64,000 bases of DNA, from positions 186,001 through 250,000 of the forward strand of contig JADJFE010000008.1 of NCBI GenBank assembly GCA_016708725.1. The letters are read 5' to 3'. Of the stretch, positions 36,665 through 45,702 are shown piece by piece. The notes under the pieces are model-generated. The model worked only from the letters and a program-made list of their open reading frames with translations. It was not told the origin of the DNA and did not search any database. Position 1 is the first letter of the stretch; every line of letters begins with the position of its first letter. The translations under genes were made by a program, and so were the position numbers. This stretch comes from Candidatus Aalborgicola bjergmarkensis (lineage in GTDB: Bacteria > Pseudomonadota > Gammaproteobacteria > Burkholderiales > Burkholderiaceae_C).

Positions 36665-38557
36665 TCAACGGCGTTGTTTCTCCGCTTCCAGATTCCGCTG
36701 CTCCATAGCACGGCGCTCGACACACACCGCTGTCTGCGCATATTGCGGCTTGTTGCATTGCTCACGCATGCACAGCTGGAAACCCAGAAACCAGCGGCCT
36801 TCGCATTCTGATTTTGGATCCCGCACGCCACTCTCCTCTTCCGTAATGACCTCTTGCATCGGGCGATGCGTATCCTTTTGCGTATCGGCCCCTGGCTTGG
36901 ACACAACACCTGATCGCTCCGGTCTCTCCGGTGCGGAAGCAGCAGCCGAGGCCGGTGTTTTTTTGGTACGTGCAGCAGCACCGCTTGCCGGTATTCCAGG
37001 AGACACACGAGAAGCTGGTGAAGCGGGGGCTGAGGCTGTGCCTGGTTTGCTTGCTGCATCCGGGACAGGGCGGGTCGCAGGGGGTATTGATTCTTCGATG
37101 ATCTCCAATGTTGATTCGTCGGATGTTGCAATGGCAGGCGGTGGTACCGGATCGCTCTGGGCCACCTGCGGCGCAGGTATAGGCGTGGGATCGGGCACCG
37201 GTTGCATGAACCAAAAACCCAAGCCCGCTCCGCCTGCTACAAGCAGGGCGGCCACAGTGCCCACCCATGCACTGCGCCTTGTTTTGCGCATGGTTGCCAC
37301 CTTGCCAGTGCGGTTACTTCCCGCTGAAGCCCTGGGCATGCTGGTGGATGGCGCCGCAGGCACACCATCGGGCACGACCCCAGGGAGCGTGGCTGGCTGG
37401 GGTTCAGAACGGGATTGGCCTGCATCACTGGTGCCGGGGTTGGCCAGACGTTTCAATCGGCGCTGGGCAAGCTCGGCATACGTGCCCGTCGGAAACTTGC
37501 TTAAAAAATTCTGAAAATCCTCGACATCGGTTGAGTCCTTGATTTCCTTCCAATAAATAAGTTCCGCTTCCTGTGTAACAGTGGTGACTGTGTCACTGGA
37601 ACTTCCTGGCTTACTACCTGCCTGGTCGATACCCAGCAATTCTTCACCTGCTACCATGGTTTCAGTCCAGGTCGAGTTGCTGAACGCAGAGATCGCGGTA
37701 TCCGTTGGCGGTGTAACCGATGCATCACTTGCATGCTGTGCCGCTGCGGCAAGCGCCATATCAAACGCACGCGCATCCTGGTAACGATCACCACGCGATT
37801 TTGCCAGTGCACGGGCAACAACCGCATCCACTTCGATGGGCAGGCCCGGATTAAATGTCGTTGGAGGATCGGGTTGTCTGGTAAGAATCTGCTGGATGAT
37901 GGCATAGTCACCAGAACCGTTGAATGGCCTGGAACCGGTTAGCAACTGGTAGAGAACGATGCCGGCGGCAAACAGATCAGAACGTGCATCAACGGTCAAA
38001 CCTTGCACCTGTTCCGGTGACATGTACTTGAGCGTTCCCACCATGGTCCCTCTGGTACGGGTCGCTTCGCCGGAGTCCTGGATTCGGGCCACGCCAAAAT
38101 CGGTCAACTTGATGCGACCACTTGGCTCGATCAACAGATTGGCTGGTTTTATATCCCGATGCACGATGTGTTGCTTGTGGGCATAATCCAGCGCCGACAA
38201 CAGGTCGTGCATGATGGCCACCGTCTGTTCCAGTGAAAATCGCTTCCCCTGATCAAGGTGGTGCTTGAGATCTTCCCCATCAATAAACTCCATCACCAGA
38301 TACGCTATATCGTGGTCACGGTTAGCGTCGTAGACACTGACAATATTGGGGTGTTGCAGACGGGCTGCCGAACGCGCTTCGGTGCGAAAACGCACTTCGT
38401 ATTCAGTGGCCTCATCTTTGGAAAGATTTTCAACCTTGATGGTCTTGATCGCTACACGCCTGTCCAGATTGGGGTCACGTCCCTCGTAAACCAACCCCAT
38501 TGCGCCCTTGCCGAGAACGCGGATCAGCTCGTACCGTCCCAACTTCTGCAGGTGCAT
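36665..38557 (-). CDS. Membrane-anchored Ser/Thr protein kinase
   Basis: 630 residues. Kinase domain about 8-275: GKGAMGLVYEG glycine loop, Lys 38 (VAIKTI), catalytic HRDIKPANLL (Asp 135), DFGVARI, and GTLKYMSPEQVQG. A linker with ELIYWKEIKDSTDVEDFQNFLSKFPTG follows, then a membrane helix near 434-455 (VGTVAALLVAGGAGLGFWFM) and a Pro/Ala/Ser-rich, likely periplasmic tail ending in a Cys-containing charged segment. Substrates are unknown. Its end is 95 bases from nrdJ (convergent), a gap holding only a GTCGGC-GTAT-GCCGAC hairpin (36617-36632). Confidence 0.92.
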   Translation of the reverse strand: MHLQKLGRYELIRVLGKGAMGLVYEGRDPNLDRRVAIKTIKVENLSKDEATEYEVRFRTEARSAARLQHPNIVSVYDANRDHDIAYLVMEFIDGEDLKHHLDQGKRFSLEQTVAIMHDLLSALDYAHKQHIVHRDIKPANLLIEPSGRIKLTDFGVARIQDSGEATRTRGTMVGTLKYMSPEQVQGLTVDARSDLFAAGIVLYQLLTGSRPFNGSGDYAIIQQILTRQPDPPTTFNPGLPIEVDAVVARALAKSRGDRYQDARAFDMALAAAAQHASDASVTPPTDTAISAFSNSTWTETMVAGEELLGIDQAGSKPGSSSDTVTTVTQEAELIYWKEIKDSTDVEDFQNFLSKFPTGTYAELAQRRLKRLANPGTSDAGQSRSEPQPATLPGVVPDGVPAAPSTSMPRASAGSNRTGKVATMRKTRRSAWVGTVAALLVAGGAGLGFWFMQPVPDPTPIPAPQVAQSDPVPPPAIATSDESTLEIIEESIPPATRPVPDAASKPGTASAPASPASRVSPGIPASGAAARTKKTPASAAASAPERPERSGVVSKPGADTQKDTHRPMQEVITEEESGVRDPKSECEGRWFLGFQLCMREQCNKPQYAQTAVCVERRAMEQRNLEAEKQRR

Positions 38558-38566
38558 CGGTTTACG

Positions 38567-39571
38567 CTATGCCAGATAGTGCTCAAAACACTGTTTGATT
38601 TCGGCAACAGCCGCAAGGGGCAAACGGCTGCCGTAGCGGCTGACCACCTGCCCTGCGGCCAGGTTGGCTAGCCAGGCCGCTTGAGCATGGCTATGGCCAT
38701 GTGTGGCAGCGTACAGAAAAGCGCCTGCAAACATATCACCCGCGCCGTTGGTGTCCAAAGCCTCGACTGCAGCGGCTGGCACTTCGGTACGTCGCCCTTT
38801 TTCCAGAACAATGCAGCCTTTGGCACTGCGTGTAAGACATACCGTGCGGGCAACCTGCCCCAAGCGGTCACAGACACTGTCCAGCTCCTGAAGACCACAC
38901 CACACCTGGGCTTCTTCTTCGTTACAAAACAAATAGTCCAATCCATCACCAAGCATGGCATCAAGACCAGGGCGGCAAAAATTGATCATGCTCATGTCAC
39001 TCAAGGTTGCCGCCAACGCAACACCAGCCTGCCGTGCAATGGCACGGCCTTGCAACGCAGCAGCAAGCCCGCTTGGCGATGCCGCCAGATAACCTTCCAT
39101 GTAATAGACTTTGGACTTGATGATTTCGTGTGGATGCAATGCCGTCGAATCCAGATCGGCTGTGGCACCCAGAAAAGTGCACAGGCTGCGTTCGGCATCC
39201 GGCGTCACGAATACCATACAACTGCCGGTCTGACCGGGAGGTGGCTTGGTGTGCGTGAGATTGCTTGCCACTGCGTTGGCGATCAGGTCGTCCCGGTAAA
39301 AAGCGCCCAATTCATCATCCGCAACGCGGCATGAGTAGAACGCTCGCCCACCCAACTGGGCCAGTGCCACCACCGTATTGCCGGCCGATCCTCCGCCGGT
39401 ACGCCCGGAATGCACGCCATGCACATGCGCCAGCAGTGCGGCACGCTGCGTGCTGTCGATCAGGGTCATGTGCCGTTTCGCAACGCCCATGCGCTGCAAC
39501 AGGGCTTCAGTCACAGCATATTCAGAATCCACCAGGGCATTGCCAATGGCATAGAGATCGTAATGGGACAT
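38567..39571 (-). CDS. PfkB-family adenosine kinase
   Basis: 334 residues of the ribokinase family. Motifs: GGGSAGNTVVALAQLGG (substrate/lid) and DTNGAGDMFAGAFLYA with the catalytic Asp and the anion hole. N-terminus MSHYDLYAIGNALVDSEY is typical of the bacterial adenosine kinase group, which turns adenosine into AMP. Adenosine is released by AhcY, encoded elsewhere in this window. It follows fpr by 3 bases. Confidence 0.9.
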   Translation of the reverse strand: MSHYDLYAIGNALVDSEYAVTEALLQRMGVAKRHMTLIDSTQRAALLAHVHGVHSGRTGGGSAGNTVVALAQLGGRAFYSCRVADDELGAFYRDDLIANAVASNLTHTKPPPGQTGSCMVFVTPDAERSLCTFLGATADLDSTALHPHEIIKSKVYYMEGYLAASPSGLAAALQGRAIARQAGVALAATLSDMSMINFCRPGLDAMLGDGLDYLFCNEEEAQVWCGLQELDSVCDRLGQVARTVCLTRSAKGCIVLEKGRRTEVPAAAVEALDTNGAGDMFAGAFLYAATHGHSHAQAAWLANLAAGQVVSRYGSRLPLAAVAEIKQCFEHYLA

Positions 39572-39574
39572 GGT

Positions 39575-40351
39575 TTATTGCTCCACAAAGGCGCGTTCAA
39601 TAACAAAGTCTGCGGGTTTGGTGGTGTTGCCTTCCATGAAGCCGCGCTGCTCCAGCATGTGCTTGAGGTCACGCAACATGGCCGGACTGCCACAAATCAT
39701 GACGCGGTCATGCAAAGGGTCCAGTTTGGAGAGTCCAAGATCCGCTTCAATCTTTCCCGCTGCAAACAAATCGGTGATACGACCACGGTTTTTGAAGGTT
39801 TCGCGTGTCACTGTGGGGTAGTACAGCATTTGTTCACGCACCATTTCCCCCAGGAATTCATCCGCAGGCAAATCAATGGTCAGGTAATCCATATACGCCA
39901 ACTCTGCAACTTGGCGCACCCCATGCACGACCACCACTTTCTCAAATTTCTCATAGGTCGCCGGATCGCGTGCCACACTCAGGAACGGTGCCAGCCCCGT
40001 GCCGGTACCCAGCAGATACAAGGTCTTGCCAGGCAACAGGTAATCAATCAATAAAGTCCCCGTAGGTTTGCGACCCACCACAATCTTGTCGCCTACCTTG
40101 ATGTGTTGCAAACGCGAAGTCAGCGGGCCATCTGGCACCTTGATGCTCAAGAATTCCAGATGGTCCTCGTAATTGGCACTGACGATGCTGTAAGCACGTA
40201 ACAAGGGTTTGCCATTTTCCAGGCGTAAACCAATCATGGTGAAATGGCCATTGGAAAAACGCAGTGCCGGGTCGCGTGTTGTCTTGAAACTAAAGAGACG
40301 ATCCGTCCAGTGGTTGACGCTCAGAACGGTTTCTTCCAGAAATGCACTCAT
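39575..40351 (-). CDS. fpr: Ferredoxin/flavodoxin-NADP reductase
   Basis: 258 residues. FAD-binding RAYSIVSANYEDHLEF, NADP loop LLGTGTGLAPFLSVARD, and MICGSPAMLRDLKHML followed by the C-terminal FVIERAFVEQ. Bacterial subclass I Fpr supplies or takes electrons between NADPH and ferredoxins or flavodoxins, often in oxidative-stress responses. Probably one transcript with adenosine kinase. Confidence 0.95.
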   Translation of the reverse strand: MSAFLEETVLSVNHWTDRLFSFKTTRDPALRFSNGHFTMIGLRLENGKPLLRAYSIVSANYEDHLEFLSIKVPDGPLTSRLQHIKVGDKIVVGRKPTGTLLIDYLLPGKTLYLLGTGTGLAPFLSVARDPATYEKFEKVVVVHGVRQVAELAYMDYLTIDLPADEFLGEMVREQMLYYPTVTRETFKNRGRITDLFAAGKIEADLGLSKLDPLHDRVMICGSPAMLRDLKHMLEQRGFMEGNTTKPADFVIERAFVEQ

Positions 40352-40407
40352 GACAGCCTTTGCTAACTTTTAACCTTGCCAAATATCAAAAAACATCAGA
40401 ACACACC

Positions 40408-40911
40408 TCAATGCAGCAGTGCCGGACGCTGCTGCAGAATATCCTCGCTGGCTTGCAGCCATTCGGGCCAGGCCTGAAGCGGCCACTGCGCCTGACGGTA
40501 TGCCTCATGCAGGATGCCAAGCCATTGGCGCAGCGGTTTTGTTGCCAGGGTCAGTGTGGCATTTTCACCGTCAGGGCCGCGAAAAATCAGACCCACAGAT
40601 TCATTGGAGCAGGAAATGTCCACCGACAGTGCCAGCCACGCACAGCTGGCGGCTTCAACCTGCACCGGGGCTTGCGGTGTCAACTCGGCCTGCGCAGCCT
40701 GCTGGGCAAAGCCATGAAACACTTCCGCCAAAGGCAAGGTGTTATCTTGCCGTTGCAGCCACTGAAAAAGCACCGGCAGCAAACGCTGGAGCAGCCGCTG
40801 GGTCAGCCAGATCACGACCGGGGCTGCATTGCCACTGACACCGGCAAGCCGCACCCGGTCTTGACTATCAATGTATTGCGTGGTGATACGCTCCAATGTT
40901 GCCATTGCCAT
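40408..40911 (-). CDS. Hypothetical protein of the methyltransferase-glycosyltransferase cluster
   Basis: 167 residues, no family recognised. It contains a leucine-rich helix (VIWLTQRLLQRLLPVLFQWL) and a beta-rich middle (ASCAWLALSVDISCSNESVGLIFRGPDGENATLTL). ATG 40911 (MAMATLERITTQY) or 40905 is the likely start; the longer frame from 40965 overlaps the glycosyltransferase gene. It follows that gene by 8 bases, so it belongs to the same operon. Confidence 0.65.
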   Translation of the reverse strand: MAMATLERITTQYIDSQDRVRLAGVSGNAAPVVIWLTQRLLQRLLPVLFQWLQRQDNTLPLAEVFHGFAQQAAQAELTPQAPVQVEAASCAWLALSVDISCSNESVGLIFRGPDGENATLTLATKPLRQWLGILHEAYRQAQWPLQAWPEWLQASEDILQQRPALLH

Positions 40912-40919
40912 ATTCCGGT

Positions 40920-42155
40920 TCAGCTGGCCAACTTCTTCACCCACTCCAGCTGCCGTGGCAAGCAAACTGTTTTCAGATCGTAGGAGGTTTGAGCAAACAT
41001 ACGCGCATTGATCCCCATACGGGTACGCGCTGCCGGATCATCCAGCAGGGCCAACACTTCTTGGGCCAAAGCTGCGGCATCAAAGAAGTCGATCAAACGC
41101 CCTGTTTCGTCGTGCCGAATCGCCTCGTGCAGAGGTTTTGTGTCACTCGCCACAATGGCACAGCCCACACTCATGGCCTCCAACAAACTCCAGCTTAACA
41201 CAAAAGGATAGGTCAGATAGACATGCACCGTAGACAACTGCAGCAGTGCGATGAAATGCGGATAAGACACTTTTCCCAGGAAATGCACCCGCTCCCAATC
41301 TGCTTCGGTGATACGCGCGCGCACTTCGTTGATAAATACAGTTTTCCACTTTTGGTCGCCATCGGGTTTGGCTCCATAACTCACGTCGTCACCCCCCACG
41401 ATCAGCACCCTGGCCTGGGGGCGCTCACGCAAGATATCCGGCAGTGCACGCATGAAAATGTGGTACCCACGGTAAGGCTCCAGGTTGCGGTTGACAAAGG
41501 TGATGACTTCATCTTGACGAGTCAGCGTTGTCTTGCCGTTCAGTGTCAAACTCACGTGGGGGTTTGGCACCAACACATGGGTATCGATACCATCATGCAC
41601 CACGGTTATCCGGTTGCGAAAAGACGCAGGAAAGGTGCTGGCCTGCCAGTGGGTGGGTGATATGCCAGCATCGGCGATCTCAAAGTGCAACAGGTTATTT
41701 TGATTTTTCAAACGCAACCTGCACACATCGCCCGCATCCTTGGCAGGAAATTCAGGATCAAAACCCACGTCCGCACCCTCAGGGTGGTAGAAAAATTCGC
41801 AGTAAATACCCAATCGAGCCTGGGGCCACACATCCTTGAGAAACAGACTTTCCCCCCAACCAGGGTGGGCAATAATCACATCAGGGCTGAAACCTTGTGC
41901 ACGCAATGCCAGGGCAGCTCGGAAACACGCCTCGCCCCGGATCACCTTGGTTTCAAAATCGCTGACCCAGGGGTGTACATCAGGGGCGGTGCCACGGCTG
42001 GCTGCATACGGCACCAGTTGTACGCCTTCCCAGATTTTTGCTGCCACCTTTTGCATGGTCATGGCAAATACCGTATTTTTTGGGTCGCGCGCCAGAGCGG
42101 GTGCCAGAAACTTGAACTGGCCGGGGAAGTTTTGATGGATAAATAAGATATTCAC
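40920..42155 (-). CDS. GT4-type glycosyltransferase
   Basis: 411 residues from GTG 42155 (VNILFIHQNFPGQFKFLAP); a GTG at 42185 is an alternative. GT-B fold: the C-terminal domain shows YRGYHIFMRALPDILRERPQARVLIVGGD and the donor-site region YPFVLSWSLLEAMSVGCAIVASD. It transfers a nucleotide-activated sugar to an unknown acceptor. It sits between a methyltransferase with regulatory domain and a hypothetical gene, all in one direction. Confidence 0.85.
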   Translation of the reverse strand: MNILFIHQNFPGQFKFLAPALARDPKNTVFAMTMQKVAAKIWEGVQLVPYAASRGTAPDVHPWVSDFETKVIRGEACFRAALALRAQGFSPDVIIAHPGWGESLFLKDVWPQARLGIYCEFFYHPEGADVGFDPEFPAKDAGDVCRLRLKNQNNLLHFEIADAGISPTHWQASTFPASFRNRITVVHDGIDTHVLVPNPHVSLTLNGKTTLTRQDEVITFVNRNLEPYRGYHIFMRALPDILRERPQARVLIVGGDDVSYGAKPDGDQKWKTVFINEVRARITEADWERVHFLGKVSYPHFIALLQLSTVHVYLTYPFVLSWSLLEAMSVGCAIVASDTKPLHEAIRHDETGRLIDFFDAAALAQEVLALLDDPAARTRMGINARMFAQTSYDLKTVCLPRQLEWVKKLAS

Positions 42156-42227
42156 GGGTGGTACGGTCCTGGCGCTCGGGGCCACAGCCTACGTGTGAAA
42201 TGCTGGCATAAGGGTCTCTTTGGTGAT

Positions 42228-43763
42228 TCAGGCGATATGCAGGCACTTCAAAATGGGCAAACGCTTAGCAGCAAATTCCTGTGCTTGCCGTAGTAACTCG
42301 GCGATGTTTTCTGCTGGCTCATTCAGTGGCTTGCCTTCTTTGACAAGACGTTGCCCTTCGGCTTGCAAAATTTGCCAGACAAAATCAGCCCAGGCCTGTG
42401 GCTCCGTCCTGTTTTGTGACTGCGCCAGCAAAAACAGTTGCTCGAAACGCCCAACCATGACACCCCCGCCAGTAAGTGGACTCGCAAGGTAACTGATATC
42501 CCCGGTCGTGCGCGCCAGTTCCATCAGGTGCCGGTTCAAACGCATGGTTTGGGGCAAGGCTTTCTGAACTGCAGCATCATCCTGCGCTGCACAGACATCC
42601 CCCTTGCCGATATATATCGTGATGGCCTCGCGTAACTGGGCAAACGACACGCCCTTGCCTTGCACCGCCTGCTCAATCTCAGCCATCGTATGCGGTTGAT
42701 GGTCAGCCAGCACATCGAGGATCGGGGCATAAATTGGCTCGTTCAGCGATGCCTCGCCCGCACTGGCCGAAATTTTCAGGGTGACCGCCGCGCGGGGAGT
42801 CACCAGCACCACCCTTTGGGCACGCTGCATCGCAGCGAGCTGCGCTGGTGCCAGCTTGCGTGGCCCTTTAACCCAGTAATCACGCCTGAACTGCTGGTTC
42901 ACCACAAAATCGCGCACCGTTTCCCGGAACATAGGATCGGGAATCTCTTTGAGCAAGGTCTGCTGCTCTGCGCTTAGATTGATTGGATCAATATGATCCG
43001 GATAGTGCGCTGAAATGGCATAACTGAGTTTGGCTGGGGTCAGCCAGTCTGCCATTTCGGCAAAATGCATGGGTGCCCAGTCGCGGTTGAAATATTCGTG
43101 TGCCAGATAGTTGCGATTTTGCTCGCGGAGTTTCTTGAGTCGCTCTGGGATCTGTGCATTGGTACGTGGATAAGCTGGATTGACAGCAAATAACTTTTCG
43201 GCAAAATCCAGGGCGCCGCCAACCCGCGCAACCATTCCGCTGCCGGAGGAACCCATGACTTGTGCATGGTGTACCAGAAGATGGCGTAATGGCACCATCG
43301 CAGCCCAGCCTGGCTGTGTGTTGTAACTTACGTAGAGCACACCGCCTACTTTGAGTTTACGCCGCACAAAATCGACGATCACCGCCCGGTTGCTATCCGA
43401 TATCCAACTCCAGATACCATGCAATCCGATGAAATCAAAATCTGGCAAGTCCGTGCGGGCGCAAAACTGCTCGAAGCCCTCATCCAATAACCGCGCTCCC
43501 GATCCTGACACTTGGGTCAATTCTTGTGCAAAAGCTGCCTGTGACGGGTTAAAGTCCGTCCCGTACCATCGGGTGGAAGAAGCAGCCGCATGCATATTGG
43601 CGCTCATGCCTTGCCCAAAACCGAGTTCGCACGCAGTAGCGTCTTGTGGCAACGCAAAGCCTGCGTTCAGAAGGGCGAACCTGACACGCAAAGGGTTAAG
43701 TTCAGCGTAGTAGCCAAAGGTATAGCCAATTTCGGCCACGTAGCCGTCAGTCCAATCTGTCAT
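42228..43763 (-). CDS. Class I methyltransferase with methyltransferase regulatory domain
   Basis: 511 residues. N-terminal YVAEIGYTFGYYAELNPLRVRFALLNAG, SAM loop ACELGFGQGMSANM, then YGTDFNPSQAAFA and FDFIGLHGIWSWI. A regulatory domain (about 210-300, DHIDPINLSAEQQTLLKEI) and a winged C-terminal region follow. The layout matches the family that includes rickettsial protein-lysine methyltransferases acting on outer-membrane proteins; I infer a protein target. First gene of a three-gene operon with a glycosyltransferase. Confidence 0.82.
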   Translation of the reverse strand: MTDWTDGYVAEIGYTFGYYAELNPLRVRFALLNAGFALPQDATACELGFGQGMSANMHAAASSTRWYGTDFNPSQAAFAQELTQVSGSGARLLDEGFEQFCARTDLPDFDFIGLHGIWSWISDSNRAVIVDFVRRKLKVGGVLYVSYNTQPGWAAMVPLRHLLVHHAQVMGSSGSGMVARVGGALDFAEKLFAVNPAYPRTNAQIPERLKKLREQNRNYLAHEYFNRDWAPMHFAEMADWLTPAKLSYAISAHYPDHIDPINLSAEQQTLLKEIPDPMFRETVRDFVVNQQFRRDYWVKGPRKLAPAQLAAMQRAQRVVLVTPRAAVTLKISASAGEASLNEPIYAPILDVLADHQPHTMAEIEQAVQGKGVSFAQLREAITIYIGKGDVCAAQDDAAVQKALPQTMRLNRHLMELARTTGDISYLASPLTGGGVMVGRFEQLFLLAQSQNRTEPQAWADFVWQILQAEGQRLVKEGKPLNEPAENIAELLRQAQEFAAKRLPILKCLHIA

Positions 43764-43903
43764 GTGTGAAAAGTGCTCCCGATATGCGTGAGGTTAGGGG
43801 TCAACAAGTTCCGGATTGTACTGACCACAGAATGCGACATGGGCGACAATCGAGCCTTTGGGCGCTACGCAAGCGTCTGATCCGTTAACCGGGAGTTACC
43901 GCG

Positions 43904-45163
43904 TTGCCCCCTTTAGCCTCTACCCGCCCTGGTGCCGATTCCTCAGAATCCTTCGATTCATCCGGGGCCATGACCGCTGTTGAACTGCGTGCCAGCATGT
44001 CGCTGGCCTCCATTTTTGCCCTGCGCATGCTGGGTTTGTTTTTGGTACTGCCCGTATTCGCACTCGAAGCACGCCAATATCCCGGTGGCGACGATGTTTC
44101 CCTGATTGGTCTGGCCATGGGCCTGTATGGTTTAACCCAGGCAGCGTTACAGATACCCTTTGGCATGGCGTCTGACCGCTTTGGTCGCAAGCCGGTCATC
44201 ATTGTCGGTTTGCTACTGTTTGCTGCCGGTAGCCTGATGGCGGCATTGGCGACTTCCTTGGCCTGGCTGGCAGCCGGGCGTGCGTTGCAGGGGTGCGGCG
44301 CCATCTCGGCCGCAGTCACTGCGCTGCTGGCCGACCAGACACGCGATCTGGTGCGCACAAAGGCCATGGCATTAATCGGCGCCAGCATCGGTTTGATGTT
44401 TGCCATTTCACTCGTCATTGCCCCCGCCTTGGCCAGCGTGCTGGGTCTAGCAGGACTATTTGCCTTGACTGCCGTGCTGGCGCTGGCCGGTATGGCCATC
44501 GTGCTGTGGTGGGTTCCGCCGGAGCCTGCCAAGCACGCAATCCAGGAACGTGCCAGCGTCTCTGGTGTCCTGTCAAACCCGGAATTGATGCGCTGCAACC
44601 TCGGTGTACTGATACTGCACATGGTACAACTTGCCATGTGGATGGCAGTGCCGACCATGCTGGAGCAAGCAGGTTTGCCCAGAGCCCAGCATTGGTGGGT
44701 TTACCTGCCTGCAGTTTTAGGTTCATTTTTTGTGATGGCAGGCACACTCTTTCCGCTGGAACGACGCGGTTATCTGCGCGCAGTATTTCTTGTTGCCATC
44801 GGATGCATCATGCTGGTGCAAATCGCCCTATGGACGCTGACGCAGACAAGCCTTTCCATCGTCGCGTTGACACTGGTGCTTTTTGTGTTTTTTTGGGGTT
44901 TTAACGTGCTCGAAGCCAGTCAACCCAGTTTTGTTTCGCGTCTGGCGCCCGCCAATGTGCGCGGTACCGCAATGGGTGTCTACAACACCCTGCAATCGCT
45001 CGGGCTTTTTGCCGGTGGCGCTGCCGGTGGCTGGCTGGTCAAGAACTTCGGTCCCGCTGGTTTGTTTATCACGGGTTTTTCTGCCATGCTTTTGTGGCTG
45101 GTGGTCGCCTGGCCCATGCGAATTCCGACAGCCACAGTCAAAGTCGCAGCCAAGGCCGGATAA
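43904..45163 (+). CDS. MFS transporter, YajR-like
   Basis: 419 residues with 12 predicted membrane segments. The motif after helix 2, GMASDRFGRKPVIIVGLLL, is the MFS signature A. TTG 43904 has GGGAG 10 bases ahead; ATG 43970 (MTAVELRASMSLASI) is a possible alternative and begins nearer to the first helix. Substrate unknown. It directly precedes ssb, an arrangement common in Comamonadaceae. Confidence 0.88.
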   Translation: MPPLASTRPGADSSESFDSSGAMTAVELRASMSLASIFALRMLGLFLVLPVFALEARQYPGGDDVSLIGLAMGLYGLTQAALQIPFGMASDRFGRKPVIIVGLLLFAAGSLMAALATSLAWLAAGRALQGCGAISAAVTALLADQTRDLVRTKAMALIGASIGLMFAISLVIAPALASVLGLAGLFALTAVLALAGMAIVLWWVPPEPAKHAIQERASVSGVLSNPELMRCNLGVLILHMVQLAMWMAVPTMLEQAGLPRAQHWWVYLPAVLGSFFVMAGTLFPLERRGYLRAVFLVAIGCIMLVQIALWTLTQTSLSIVALTLVLFVFFWGFNVLEASQPSFVSRLAPANVRGTAMGVYNTLQSLGLFAGGAAGGWLVKNFGPAGLFITGFSAMLLWLVVAWPMRIPTATVKVAAKAG

Positions 45164-45190
45164 ACTCCCGTCCATTCAGGAGAAAATACC

Positions 45191-45688
45191 ATGGCATCTG
45201 TCAATAAAGTCATTCTGGTCGGCCATCTAGGCAAGGACCCGGAAATCCGCTACCTTCCCAGCGGGGAACAAGTCGCCAATGTCTCGCTGGCGACCAGTTA
45301 CAAACACAAGGGCAAAACCGGCGAAATGGTCGAAGAGACCGAGTGGCACCGCATCACCTTTTTCAGCAGACTCGCCGAGGTCGTTGGTCAGTACCTGCGA
45401 AAAGGCAGCCCGGTTTATGTGGAAGGGCGCATCAAGACGCGCAAATACACCGACAAGGACGGCATCGAAAAATACGCCACCGAAATCATTGCCAACGAAA
45501 TGCAAATGCTCGGCTCCCGTGGGGGTGCGGGTGAGGCCTCGTCCGACACGGGCGATTACGACACCGCACCACGCCGCGCCGCACCGCCACCACGGCCAAG
45601 CAGTAGCAGTACCGCACCCGCAAGCGCTCCAACCCGTCAAGCCCCGGCACCCGATATGAGCGACCTGGATGACGATATACCCTTCTGA
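45191..45688 (+). CDS. ssb: Single-stranded DNA-binding protein
   Basis: 165 residues. OB fold at 1-110 (MASVNKVILVGHLGKDPEIRYL, EWHRITFF, VYVEGRIKTRKYTDKDGIEKY), a Pro/Ser/Ala-rich linker, and the C-terminal acidic tip MSDLDDDIPF that binds partner proteins. AGGAG lies ahead of ATG 45191. Standard size and form. Confidence 0.97.
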   Translation: MASVNKVILVGHLGKDPEIRYLPSGEQVANVSLATSYKHKGKTGEMVEETEWHRITFFSRLAEVVGQYLRKGSPVYVEGRIKTRKYTDKDGIEKYATEIIANEMQMLGSRGGAGEASSDTGDYDTAPRRAAPPPRPSSSSTAPASAPTRQAPAPDMSDLDDDIPF

Positions 45689-45702
45689 GGATTACGGTTT
45701 AA

